Assembly (NCBI GenBank): GCA_021234535.1
Contig: CM037840.1
Coordinates: 5,218,835-5,282,834 of the forward strand
Length of the DNA: 64,000 nt
Origin: Stichopus chloronotus
Taxonomy: Eukaryota > Echinodermata > Holothuroidea > Aspidochirotida > Stichopodidae
Reading direction: 5' to 3'
Both the position numbers and the translations under genes were made by a program. Positions 42,801-54,800 of this stretch are shown piece after piece. Each line of letters begins with the position of its first letter. The first letter of the stretch is position 1. The notes beneath the pieces were generated by a model that made no database searches, was not told the DNA's origin, and saw only the letters and a program-made list of their open reading frames with translations.

Positions 42801-45800
42801 AGTGTTTGATTCCTTCGGACACAGTTAACTCAATGTCATTGCAAACTTATTTAGGCTTTTTCAGCCTATGGAAGCCAATCAGGACCATGTCATGTTTGAA
42901 ATAGCATTTTCCCAGCCTATGGAAGCCAATCAGGACCATGTCATGTTTGAAATAGCATTTTCCATATACTGTACTGCATTTGTAAGTAGAGAATAACTTT
43001 TACTTTTCAAACACTCCCTCAGAGGCCTCCATAGGTTGTCTCAGTAACTGGGAGGTCATGGGGTCAGATAGCTGTCACCTGCGCTTCATTTATCTCTTTG
43101 ATAGAACAAAGACTCCTGACCAGTTTACCACTGACTGTCTCCTGTGTATATTAAGGCATTCCATAAATATTTATCGATGTATTTGCATTTATTATGAGAA
43201 TAATCTGCAGTTATATATCATCAGAAATACAAGTAGCAAGATGCATTGCTGAGTCTCCAGTGTGTTTTCTCAAAATCTTACAATGGAGATGAAGATGGGA
43301 TCCTTTATTAAGGACTCTGAAAACCTTCAAGGAAGACCTTAATACTAGAAGAAAATTGATTAAATTCTGACAATTAAAATGGCCTATCCACATTTTCCTG
43401 AGTTCAGTCTCGGAGATAATTCGGATCATGCAAGTATTGTCATGTGGTGGGAGAAATGGCTACTTCAATTGGAAAACTTCTTCATTGCATTTGATATCAA
43501 GGATGAAGCTCGTAAAAGGGCAGTGTTACTTCATTTTGGAGGGGAAAGCGTTACTGAAATATTTCAAACACTTAATGAAACTGGAGACTACAGATTATGA
43601 CACAGCAAAAACCAAGCTGACGGAGTATTTTCAACTTATACAAAATACTGAATACGCGATTTTCAAGTTTCGTCAAGCGAAGCAAGGGGAAGGCGAAACG
43701 TTGGATGTGTTTACCACCAGACTGAGGCAATAAGCAAATTATTGTCAGTTTATGGATGTAGGTAAAATCAAATCACAGATAATTCAAAGTTGCAGTTCGT
43801 CACGATTGCGACGAAGAGTGTTGAAGTAAGCGAATCGCAACTTAACTGAGATACTTGACTTAGGGAGAGCACTTATGATCTCGGATCAAAATGCTACAGA
43901 AATTGAAGGACCAAAAGTGGAAACAGTACAAAGTAAACTACCGAAAAACTGGGACAGCGCCAAAAAGAAATGGTACAAACAAAGCCCAGTGTTGGAAATG
44001 TGGTAGTGACTTTCCAGAAGGGTAATGTTGACTGATATCATACTGTACTTGATGTGTGGGTTGGCCATACTGGGTAGGTGATCCCTATTGCTTTTGGTGG
44101 ACATCAAATGTCACGGTCATGTCAGGTTACCCAAAATAAATATCATTAAGAGTTAAAGGCTTGTGGTGTATCAAGAAAAATAACTGCAGTTGATCTTATA
44201 CTTGTCATGTGGATAATTCAACTTTGTTATAATATAACCATGTGGCATGGAATCGCAAAGCCTTTTGGCTTTCTGGTTATGATTACTTCGTATCAAATTA
44301 TTACTGTCAGAAGACATCCCAAACTTTTAAGGAGAGTGCAAAGTAAATTGTTACGTTTCTGTCGACGTATGGCATATTAGGTGGAAAGTTTGAATGGTTA
44401 CAGAAATGTCTTACCCTTCGTGCAGGCGGTGGCGCACTGCATGTGGGACAGTGTATTTGGAAGGAATCTTCAATCATAAAATGTTTTCAGTTATATTGAG
44501 TGTCATTCTGGACTAGTTGGCCGTCGTTTCTGTCAATTAGCAACATGGGGGGCTTGTTATTTTTCTGGAGGAACAATATGTAGTTATGTTACCCACTTCT
44601 TGATTTTTTAAACCAATTTGAATTTCCTTCTGTGGGAGTGGTCAGGTATGTTTGGGTAGGTGCATGATGTTACATGCAGAAGTGTAATCCCTTTAGGTTG
44701 TGCTTTCTAAAACATGGCCTTCATATGGATGTGTATCTATATACATTTCTTCAGTCTAGATGTAAGTACATTTAATGGAAATTGAAAGACGACAGCTAGA
44801 ACACCTCTCGACGGAAATGACTGAAAAGGTAAATGGGGTAGTTGAAAGAGCACATTGGTATGATCTTGATCTCAAACAATATCACATATCCTCTGCAAAT
44901 ACTGCATAGGGTGGGACGTCCAGAGTTTCGCTTTTTCCTCTGCAAACATCGTCGTCAAAGTAAAAGCAAAACTGTGAAGATTTGTGACAGACAACTGTAT
45001 CTGAATACCGAGTAGGAAGGCACGTTAACCTAAACAAAATTTAGTTCAATGTTCTTAGCTATTATTTGTTGCTCTGTTTACTACCAGGTGTTATACTTGT
45101 CACTGTTCCATGTTGTTACCAGTCCACGACTGTGGATTGCTTTCTTTTTCACAAAAATGAGAATCTCAGTGTTTTGGTCTATATGCGATCTAATTCTGTT
45201 GCAGTTTCTAATTCGCTTTTACGGCCAGCGTGATTTAGAGGCAACATCAGCGTCAGAAGTTGCGGATGCTCCATTGCACATCTGTTGTTTGTAAACTGCT
45301 CATAAAGTATCATTAAATGTTCATTTCAATATGTATATGCCCTGCACATTGCTTTCCAAAGCACAGTGTTTCGTTTATAAGTCACCAATTTTGTTTCTGG
45401 CAGGTTTGTTTTGATTATTTCAGTTTGGTAATACCATTTTGTGTGCTAGGTCCCATTTTTTTTTTTTCTACCTTTGTCCTCTATGGTGATATTTTCTGTA
45501 GTTGACGTAGCATAAATTTGTTTTGGATTTTAAGTACAATATGTATTGAATAGGTTCTACATGTTTCTTGAAGGTGACTTTCAGAGCTGATTAGAGGGAC
45601 TGTCCTTTGTATGTGTTTTAAAGACATTTTTATCTCTGCTTGCCAGAGATTCTGCTTGTTAGAGATCAAAGTTATGTATTCACTACATTAGCAGTTTGTC
45701 CCTTCATTAATTGTTTGTATTCAAATGTATTTCACTGCAAGTAAGCAGCGCAGTAGTTTGATAAGTGAGTCACTACATTGCAGTGATTGTATGATAAATC

Positions 45801-48800
45801 CCCTCATTATTCATCTGTATACGCAATGCAGTCACAACATTGTAGTTATTGTACAGTACTGCACACTCAGCAGGTTTAAGTCAGGAGAGTCACTACCTGT
45901 ATATTAGCATATCATGAGTCACTGTATTTGTAGTGGGTCGTGAGTCACTGTATTTGTAGTGGGTCATGAGTCACTATATAAGCAGGTGATGAGTCATGTA
46001 CAGTAGTTCATGAGATGCTACATTAGTAGGTCTTGAGTCACTACATTAGCAGTTCATGTGTCACTATATTAGCTGGTCATGAGTTACAGTATTAGCATAT
46101 CATGAGTCATGTAGTTCATAGGACACTACATTAGTAGGTCTCGAGTCATTATATTAGCAGGTCATGAGTCACAATATTAGCATGTCATGACTCATGTAGT
46201 TCATGAGACACTACACCAGTAGGTCTTGACTCATTTCATTAGCAGGTCATTAGTCAAGTGCTATACTAGCATATCATGAGTCATGTAGTTCATGGGACAC
46301 TACACCAGTAGGTCTTGAGTCACTACATTAGCAGGTCATTAGTCGCTTTGTTAGCATGTCATCAGTCATGTAGTTCATGGGACACTACATAAGTAGGTAA
46401 TAAATCACTACATTAGCAGGTCATGAGTCACTATATTAGCATATCATGAGTCATGTAGTTCATGGGACACTACATTAGTAGGTCTTGAGTCATTATATTA
46501 GCAGGTCATGAGTCACTATATTAGCAGGTCATTAATCACTCAATTTATCATGTCATGAATCACTGTATTAGCATGTCATGAGTCACTGTACTGCTCAAGT
46601 AAAGTCACTACCAGTTAAACTGTACATCTTTACAGTACAATAGTCATGTAGTAAGTCATAATGTTATCTCAGTTACAATATGTACAGTAGTGCAAGTCAT
46701 GCATGTCGTGAGTCATAATTTAAGTCTATTATATTTGGTATAGTCCATTTGGGTCAACAGGGACATGGTCAACGTACATGTGGAATCTCAAGACAGGAAG
46801 CTTGGACATATCACTCTATTTATACTACATAGCAGTGGTTACCTCCCTATAAATCGTGGCACGATAAAGTACTGCACTATTACAGAGATGAGGCGTGATG
46901 GTCATGGTCATCTTAAATGTGCAGTATGTCATATTCAGACCAAAATAATGACAATTAAATCATGAAAACCGTAAGACAGTGGTGTATTCTGAGTTTTTGT
47001 TGTAAAAGTCACAGTGTGGTTACTGTACATGTAAGTTGCATTCACTGCTCACTTTGCGATATTTTACCCTCAGATATCCGGAGAAAAAGTCAGCAAGATC
47101 AGTTTGGTAGATTTAGCAGGAAGTGAACGAGTTCAAAAGACAGGTTCCACCGGTGACCGGTTGAGAGAAGGGAGCAACATCAATAAGTAAGCATAACATG
47201 GATTTTACTTCAACTTTTTGTAAGTGCTTCTTTTGGGAAATTTTTGTATATTTTGGATCCCTTTAAAATCGATGTAAATTTTTTCTTTTTCATTACTGAC
47301 CGATCCTTATGCTATTGTAAGTTGCTTAGTTTGACCAATTAAATCATACACTATCATTCTGTTGAACCTGCTAGGCTTGAAAGCAAACCAGTTTTTTTTT
47401 ATTATCATAGTATCATAGTGAAAGTCTCTTGGACTGCAAACATTCTGGCCCTTGTGGCGTCTTGTATCCTTTCGTGGTCATGATTGCCCATAACCCCCCT
47501 TAGCTTCTCTTCCGGTGAATTCACTAATTATAAAGCTTTTCGTACGCTGTGGTCTTGCAGCATACACATCAGACACTTTGGCATCAGGATATCACCGTTT
47601 TACGACACTCTCTTTTCAGATCTCTGACGACGTTGGGCCTCGTCATCTCTGCTTTGGCAGACCAGGCTGCCGGCAAGAAGAAAAACAACTTTGTGCCTTA
47701 CAGGGACTCGGTCTTAACTTGGCTTTTAAAGGTAAGAAGGCCCACTGGAGTTGCCTGTTTAAATTCTGGGTGTTCAGATATGGTTCCACAGACAGGATCG
47801 CTAGACCCTGGTCATGACTGGACTCCACCATCCCTGAGTGATTGTTCGGGGCATGGATTAAAATTGGACTTGTTCATAAACTGTCAGTCTTTGTTCCTCC
47901 TGGAAAAATATTAATAATGAGAAGACTATGAGCATGGAGCTGTTTTAGTTCTCAGAGAGACCTGAATCATTTAAGTGCCATAAATGTTACAGCCGAATTC
48001 ACCAAGCGTTTGTCAGTATTACAAGCAGAAAAATATAGCACAGTACTAACAGAAAGAATTACGCAATTGCAGTAAAAGTTTCTTGTGCATTGTGAGTGTA
48101 CTATCATCGCTCTCTGACCAGACAAAACAAATAATGTTATCTCTCTCTATACGATCACTGCACTCTTGCAAGTCATGATAAACCTCTTTTTTTCTGAATT
48201 GACAGGACAGCCTGGGAGGCAACAGCAAGACGGTGATGGTGGCGACGATCAGTCCGGCCTTCGACAACTATGAGGAGACTCTCTCGACCCTTCGGTACGC
48301 TGACAGGGCCAAGAGGATTGTCAACCATGCTGTGGTTAATGAGGATCCAAATGCAAGGGTAGGTTTTTCACTGTCTCCTTCTTGCTTTTGCTACGTGTCC
48401 AATAGTTCTCCATCTTCTCCCTTGTATGAACCACTTCACATTTCAAGTGATCAGGGATACGTTTTCAGTTTAGTTTTGATCCCAGATTCTCATTCAAGCA
48501 TCTGCGACCCCCTTTTCTCCCTCCCTCCTTCCCTCTTTCATCAATTCCTTTCTTACTTTGCTCATCCCTTAACTCTCCCCCCTCCCATACTCTCATATAT
48601 CCCCCCACCATTTCCACCTTTTTTCACTATCAGCCATTGATCTCTCCAGGTTTCATATACCAATATCATTTTAAAACATTTATGGTTGATCCTTTTTTAC
48701 CAATCGCTTTGCAGATCATCCGAGACTTGAGGGAAGAGGTGACAGTACTTCGCAACCAACTCAAAGAGGCAGAGGTGAGAATTTGTAGAAAAATAAAAAC

Positions 48801-51800
48801 ATGACAAAGACTTCATTCGGTGTGTGCTGTAAAGTATTTTCAAGTTACTGGAACATTTATGCTTTTTTCCAGGCACTGTAAGCAACTGAAAATGTGAAAG
48901 AAACATGTGGGGCTTGAAAATTACAACTTCTGGTGGGTACTATGGGAATCAATGAGAAAGTCGCTGCCTTGCCCTTTTGTTCTGTTAGTTTCTTTATTTT
49001 GGTTGCAGTTTATGTGTGTGTGACAGTGAAACAAAACTAAGAGGCTGTTATAAATGAAATAGGATGTACATTCTCTGTCACATTCTGTCACAGGAATTGC
49101 AAAGTGACACACACATGAACAAAAATTATGTTGTGTCACAGTCACTTAAATACAAAATGAAAGACTTTTAGGCACGTGCTCTTTGCTGAAATCACAAAAT
49201 TTGAAAATTGTTTGCAAGCACACAGAAATATGCAAATAAAAACAGGATCGAGAAGTTTTATCCGATTGTCCATCATTTTGTTTTGTTTGTTTCTTTTTTG
49301 TGTTGTAACCAATGGGAATGTCGCTGCTTTGCCCTGCTCACTTTGCTAACGTCGTGTTTCATTCTTCTGCAGAGCATGAAGGCAGATAACCTTAAGGAGC
49401 GCTTGGCAGAATCCGAGAAGTTGATAACGGAGATGACCCAGAGCTGGGAAGAGAAACTGCAGAACACAGAGAAAATTCACAAGGTGCGTGCTCGTTGTGC
49501 TTTTGACTTGAGGTTTGGTTTTCGCGGTGCTGTTATATGATGTCTCAGATGAACCACTGTTAAAACTTAAAACTTGTCAGTAACAGATGGCCTGTGGCTA
49601 GCAGCAGGTCTGTAAGTGTTCTGTCAAATGTCTCGATACCCCTGCTCAGCAGCTTTGCGGTGGTTACTGTTTTAGAGTGTACCTTTAATGTGAAAGTCAT
49701 CAAGATGTACTTGTGTCTGTAGCATAGCTTCTGTAGTTCGGTCATTCCAGCTACATTTGCACCAATGCGCTGAAGCCAAATGCCCTGCACAAGGTTTACA
49801 AAAGGTTTTCCTCGCTAATGGCCGGAATGTCCAAGTCACTTTGCTTTTTGACATAGTCTTTTTGGTGATTTAATTATTTTCATCAGGAGAGGCAGAGTGC
49901 TCTGGAGAGGATGGGAATTTCCGTCCAGACGTCGGGCATCAAAGTGGAGAGGGACAGGGTCTTTCTCGTCAATCTCAACTCTGATCCCTCTTTGAATGAG
50001 CTCCTGGTTTATTACCTCAAGGTAATATGGCTCCTTAGACTTTTAATAAAATATTTAATCCATCTTGTGGTTATTTAACTGAAATGAATCTTCTGATCAC
50101 CCCCAATGCCTTGCCCCTCCCCTGAAGGTCGTTTCATCCATTCAATGTGTACATTATGTCAGGTCATGTATCCTCTCATAACCTTACTTATTGATTTCAG
50201 GTTTGAAGTCTTTAAAAACAACCAGAAGATTGCTTCTTTCGGAAAGCATCCACCTTTCTTTGGTGTGAAACACTTTTGACTGTACTTTTAATTCTAACAG
50301 CTTTTCTTGTTGGTTTAACTTAGGAGGATGCTAGGAATGTAGCAAATCTCAAGTCGCTCTTTACTTTTGCTGTCTCTGCTTTTGTTTGTGTGATTTCTGA
50401 TGCAGTTTGTCCAGACTAGTCTCATACAGAAGCTTTGTGTAAAGTTTAATGAATAGTACTCAAAAGTTTCCAAGCGGTGGCACAAATATCATGCAGTTTA
50501 ATGTGATAATTGTGAATATTCATTACCCCAATTGACCACATCATCTGCATTGGGCATCTAGAATTGGGGCCCCCTTCTCCTCTGGTATTCCGCCAAACCA
50601 GTCGGAAACCACTGCAGCTGGAAGGAGTCGTCAGTCTTCTTTAATCACTCATTGTCTTAATTTTAACCCTTCTTGATCATTTTGATTGACAGGACCACAC
50701 GGTGATTGGTCGACCTGACATTGACCCGCCCCCAGATATTCAACTGACAGGTCTCGGGATCATGCCTCTTCACTGCACCATCTCCGTTTTGAACGAACTG
50801 GACGTATTCATCACACCTATGGAAAACGCAAGGTAAACCAAGAAAAAAAAAACCTGTTTGTTCCAAGCCTTCATCCCATTAAAGTCCATATTTCCAAGTC
50901 TTCGTCTTAAGTTTGATTGGAGTGGCAGCGTGTTTTGATCCTCTGTCTGAAATGAGGTTTTTAAATGACTTCTACTGACCGTACTTCCTCATACCTTCTC
51001 GGACCTTCTTCCTACTTCTTCTATCTTTTTTTTTAAATTTTTTTTTCAATCCTACATGATCTTACATTCTTCTTTTCTTTTTCTCAACTCGAAAAAGATC
51101 AACGGGATATTATGTTCTTCAAGTAGTACATTATTACCAATTTTTACTGAGGGTGGGGGTGGGAGATGGTTGCAAGGGACGGTGGTGAAGTTTCTCATTA
51201 TGAAAAAAAAAAAAAATGAAAAGGGTTATAACACATCATTTGTGCTGGTGGTAGATAGGTAGATGTTGATTAAAACCAATTCCTGTAAGCCTGAATAAAA
51301 CCACCTTTAATCCTTCTTTTGATGTGCATAATCCTACTTATCTCCTATTTCATTTAGAATTCCCTTCCTGCTTTATCCAACCGTTTTGTCCGAATCCACT
51401 CGACCGTCTTAAAGTGGTCTTGTTTTGTTGCATATCATCACAACTTTTTTAATTCTACCTTGCTACTTTGAGTGAGTTTTCCTTTGTTTTCTTTTTTCCT
51501 GCTCAGGATATGTGTCAACGGCTCCCACATTCAGGGGAAGACTGCCTTGAGACATGGGGACAGAATACTCTTGGGAAATTACCACTTCTTCAGGATCAAT
51601 TGCCCGAGACCGCCCGGTGTAGGTGAGTTCGACAGAGATTCTAGGTTTAAGGAGTATTACAACAAAGTGGCGTTTTCAGTTTTCAGGACTTTGCGATAAG
51701 AAAGTGAATCATGTACATTTCATGTGACAGAAAACAGCTGCTCGTACAAGGTAGAGGTTTGCAAGTAAGTTAAATGGCAGCTGTGATGATGTTAAATGAC

Positions 51801-54800
51801 TGAGATGTTTACTTTCGTTGAGGCCCACATGCACACAGACAGAATACTGTTCTGAAGAAAAGGTTTTTTTTTTTTTCTGGTGTTGCTCTAACCTTTGTAA
51901 CTGTGCTTTCAAATTTTGGTAATCAAGGAATGTACTTGGCTGTAAATTGGATTTGAGACCTTGAATGAATTCATTATGGAGGCCAGCAGACTTAAACTGT
52001 AGTGAATGTGCTTACGATTGAGTGGACGCATGAAAGAACTCTCCATATCATAGAGTATGAGCAGAAAAGATTGATGGAAAACACTGCATCAGGGTAAAAG
52101 AAGAAAGTAAAAAATGGGAAGCCATAGTTTTCATTTCTTCATCCAAGATTGAGTTCAGACATAAATAGAGAATGACCTATAGTAGAGGTAGAGCTGTTGT
52201 GTATCTTTAGTTTTGTCCTCTGGTATGTCAGTCTGTATGTGATATCTGTATGTCTTTTTATCTTTTTCAGGTGCTAGCGAGAGCCCCACTCCGGATGTGG
52301 AGACCCAGAGCCCAGAGACCACTGTGAAGAGTTACGACTTTGACTATGCCCAGAACGAGGTGGCCATGCAGGAGATGATGAACGGTAAAAGGAGCCTTTT
52401 GTCACGGTTGAGATGAAGATGGAAAGAAATAGGGGAGGGTGCAGGATGAAACACAAGCGGGAGAGTGTCTGAGTAATGTGTTGGTGCTGGGTGTTGGTGT
52501 CGGTTCCCGGTGTCATTTGTTGGTGTCATTTGTTAGTGCTGAGATAATTGACACCCTGGAAGCTGGTTCATCATAACTAAATTCAGTGAAGTTTATAAAA
52601 TGCTCTAGTTTTGTGTCAATATTACGGGGACTTGTAAGGGAAGGTTTTGTTTGCCCAAAATTGGCTGGGACTGTTTCAGAATTAAGACATACTTGTGAGA
52701 TCGGAACTTTGATGACTGCCCAGGGAGAATGGATGGTTGACAGCTTCATGAGCAGACCTCTAAAACTAACAAAAGTTGTTTGCCATCATTGGCTAAGTGG
52801 ACCAAGTGATGTCTTTGACATGCAGACTGCAAGTATGAGATCCACATAAGAAGTATGAATAAGACTCAGTTCACAAGATAGGGAAGGGAAGCCTCACCTA
52901 TCTAATGTAAAATCATCTTAGGTTCTTGATCTTGGTTTAGATTTGTGATGCTTCCCTCATTGACTATGATGAAAAGTGAGTGTCTATGAAGGCAAAAAAA
53001 TCCATTTGGGACTCTACAATTTTAGGTATCAACTCTTGGTCCACCTTTTCTGCCCAGATATTTTTTGTTAAGTGTAGTTAACAATTTTGCTTTTCTCTTA
53101 CAATATGGCTGCACCCCCCCAGCTTGCAGTGCTAGAGACAACTGTGCCAGTGATAAAATCAAAATCACATCTTGGCTAGCACCCTGCCCCTCTATTTTTT
53201 AAATTCACTACCTGAAAGTGATAGTTGAAAAAGAAACCTCTACAGCTTTCACAACAGTTGTTTGAGTGTAGTAAAAAGTACAAAGATAACTTCGAACTAT
53301 AAAGATTTCCTTTGATACCTTTATCATCAGATACATATATCTGTTAGGCTATTTAGCAGTCCTATACTCTGCCCAAGGTGGAAACAACAGAAAATGGCAA
53401 ACCAGTTGTGGTTGCTCTAGAACTACACAACATCATTCTGAAAGAAGTACTGTATTTAATATGCTTTCAGTATCACTGAAACTGAACAAGGGAATTGAGG
53501 TGTTAAGGTCATGCACAACTTCCTCTTTCAGTAAAAAAAAAAAAAATGAAAGAAAATGTTTCACTGTAAAGATTTGTTAATATTTACCAATATCATCTTG
53601 TAGCCTAAAAGTTTAGAAAGCCCTGTAACTGCCGTACATCTCTGATGCAAGTGTCCAAACTGAAACTTCCTCTTTCGCTACAAATTATGAGACATGAACA
53701 TCATTTCCCCCGTTGTCATGCAGATCCCGTCGCTGCGGCGATGCAACACCTGGAGTCGCAGCATCAGAAAGACAAGGAGGGCGCCCTCGCCAAACAGAGG
53801 GAACAGTACGAGCAGGAGCTCGCCAGTTTACGGAAGCAGATCCTGCCGCAGCAGCAGCTGTTCACGAACAGGTCTTACAGCGAAAGTATCGAGAGCAGCG
53901 AATCATTCAAAGAGGAAGGTTACAACAAATGGGTGAATGAGAGGTAAGGAAGGAGATTACTCGATTGTAGGTACAATCGGTACATGTTTCCCAGTGGTAG
54001 AAGGGCAAACCAGGGTACATGTTTCCTTGTAGTAGAAGGATAAACAAGGGGAGAAGAAGGGGATTACTCGATTGTAAGGGTACATGTGTCCCCGTGGTAG
54101 TAGGGCAAACCAGGGTAGAAGGACAAACGAGAGGATAGGAAGGAAATTATTCGATTGTAAGGGTACATGTTTCCCCGTGGTAGTGGGGCAAACCAGGGCA
54201 CATGTTGTCCTTGTAGTGGAAGGGCAAACGATAGGTGAGGAAGGAGATTAGTGGATTGTCGTGGGACTGGCCTGGCAAAGTTTGTGACTTTGGAAACTGC
54301 TGAGGTTAGAGAATCTCGCAGCAATTTGGAATCAAGTCAGATGGTTTGACATTTTTGCAGTGACACAAAGGGAACCCTTTTTAAAATCCTTCCAACATCA
54401 AAAGAGCATACAGACCAGCAAGAATGTTTTTATTTTGAACAACCATCTTGCAGTGGATGTAATTACCCTCTCCTCGCTCTAGACCAAATATTGCTTAAAG
54501 TGAAAGGGTCTTTTTACTCCTGGACCAAAGAATACAAAGGTATGCTCAACAATCGGTTGAAAGTATTTTTCTCCTCTAAATGTCTCTTTTACCAGAAAAT
54601 GTTGTGTCTTTTCACAGTGTGTTCCTACATGAACTAGATTCCTAGATAAGTTCCCTGTTCACCAGAATTGTTTGTTTGACCAATTGTTTTTTCTTTTTCT
54701 TTGCCTTCATCCCAACTTACTTTCTTTAATTGTTGATTTTAAAGGTAACCTCCTTTAAACTCAGAGAACAACAAAGAAATAAATTCGAGTAACTTACTGT

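Larger units (their letters stand above)
33214..47073 (+). other. Intron 8 (13.9 kb, phase 0)
   Basis: Holds a 42-bp minisatellite (34090-34590), a possible 27-base cassette exon (36748-36774), an A20 run (36930-36949), a GT microsatellite (42387-42418), a 51-bp duplication (42862-42963), a decayed gag fragment (43379-44025) between two related repeat segments, and the TGAGTCA array (45905-46595). The stretches 36950-42380 and 44110-45900 show nothing I can name. Confidence 0.88.

Noticed and set aside
48359..48640. Extension of exon 11 reading frame into intron 11
   Set aside because: Pyrimidine-rich sequence happens to lack stops. The GTAGGT donor at 48359 and the exon 12 homology place the boundary clearly.
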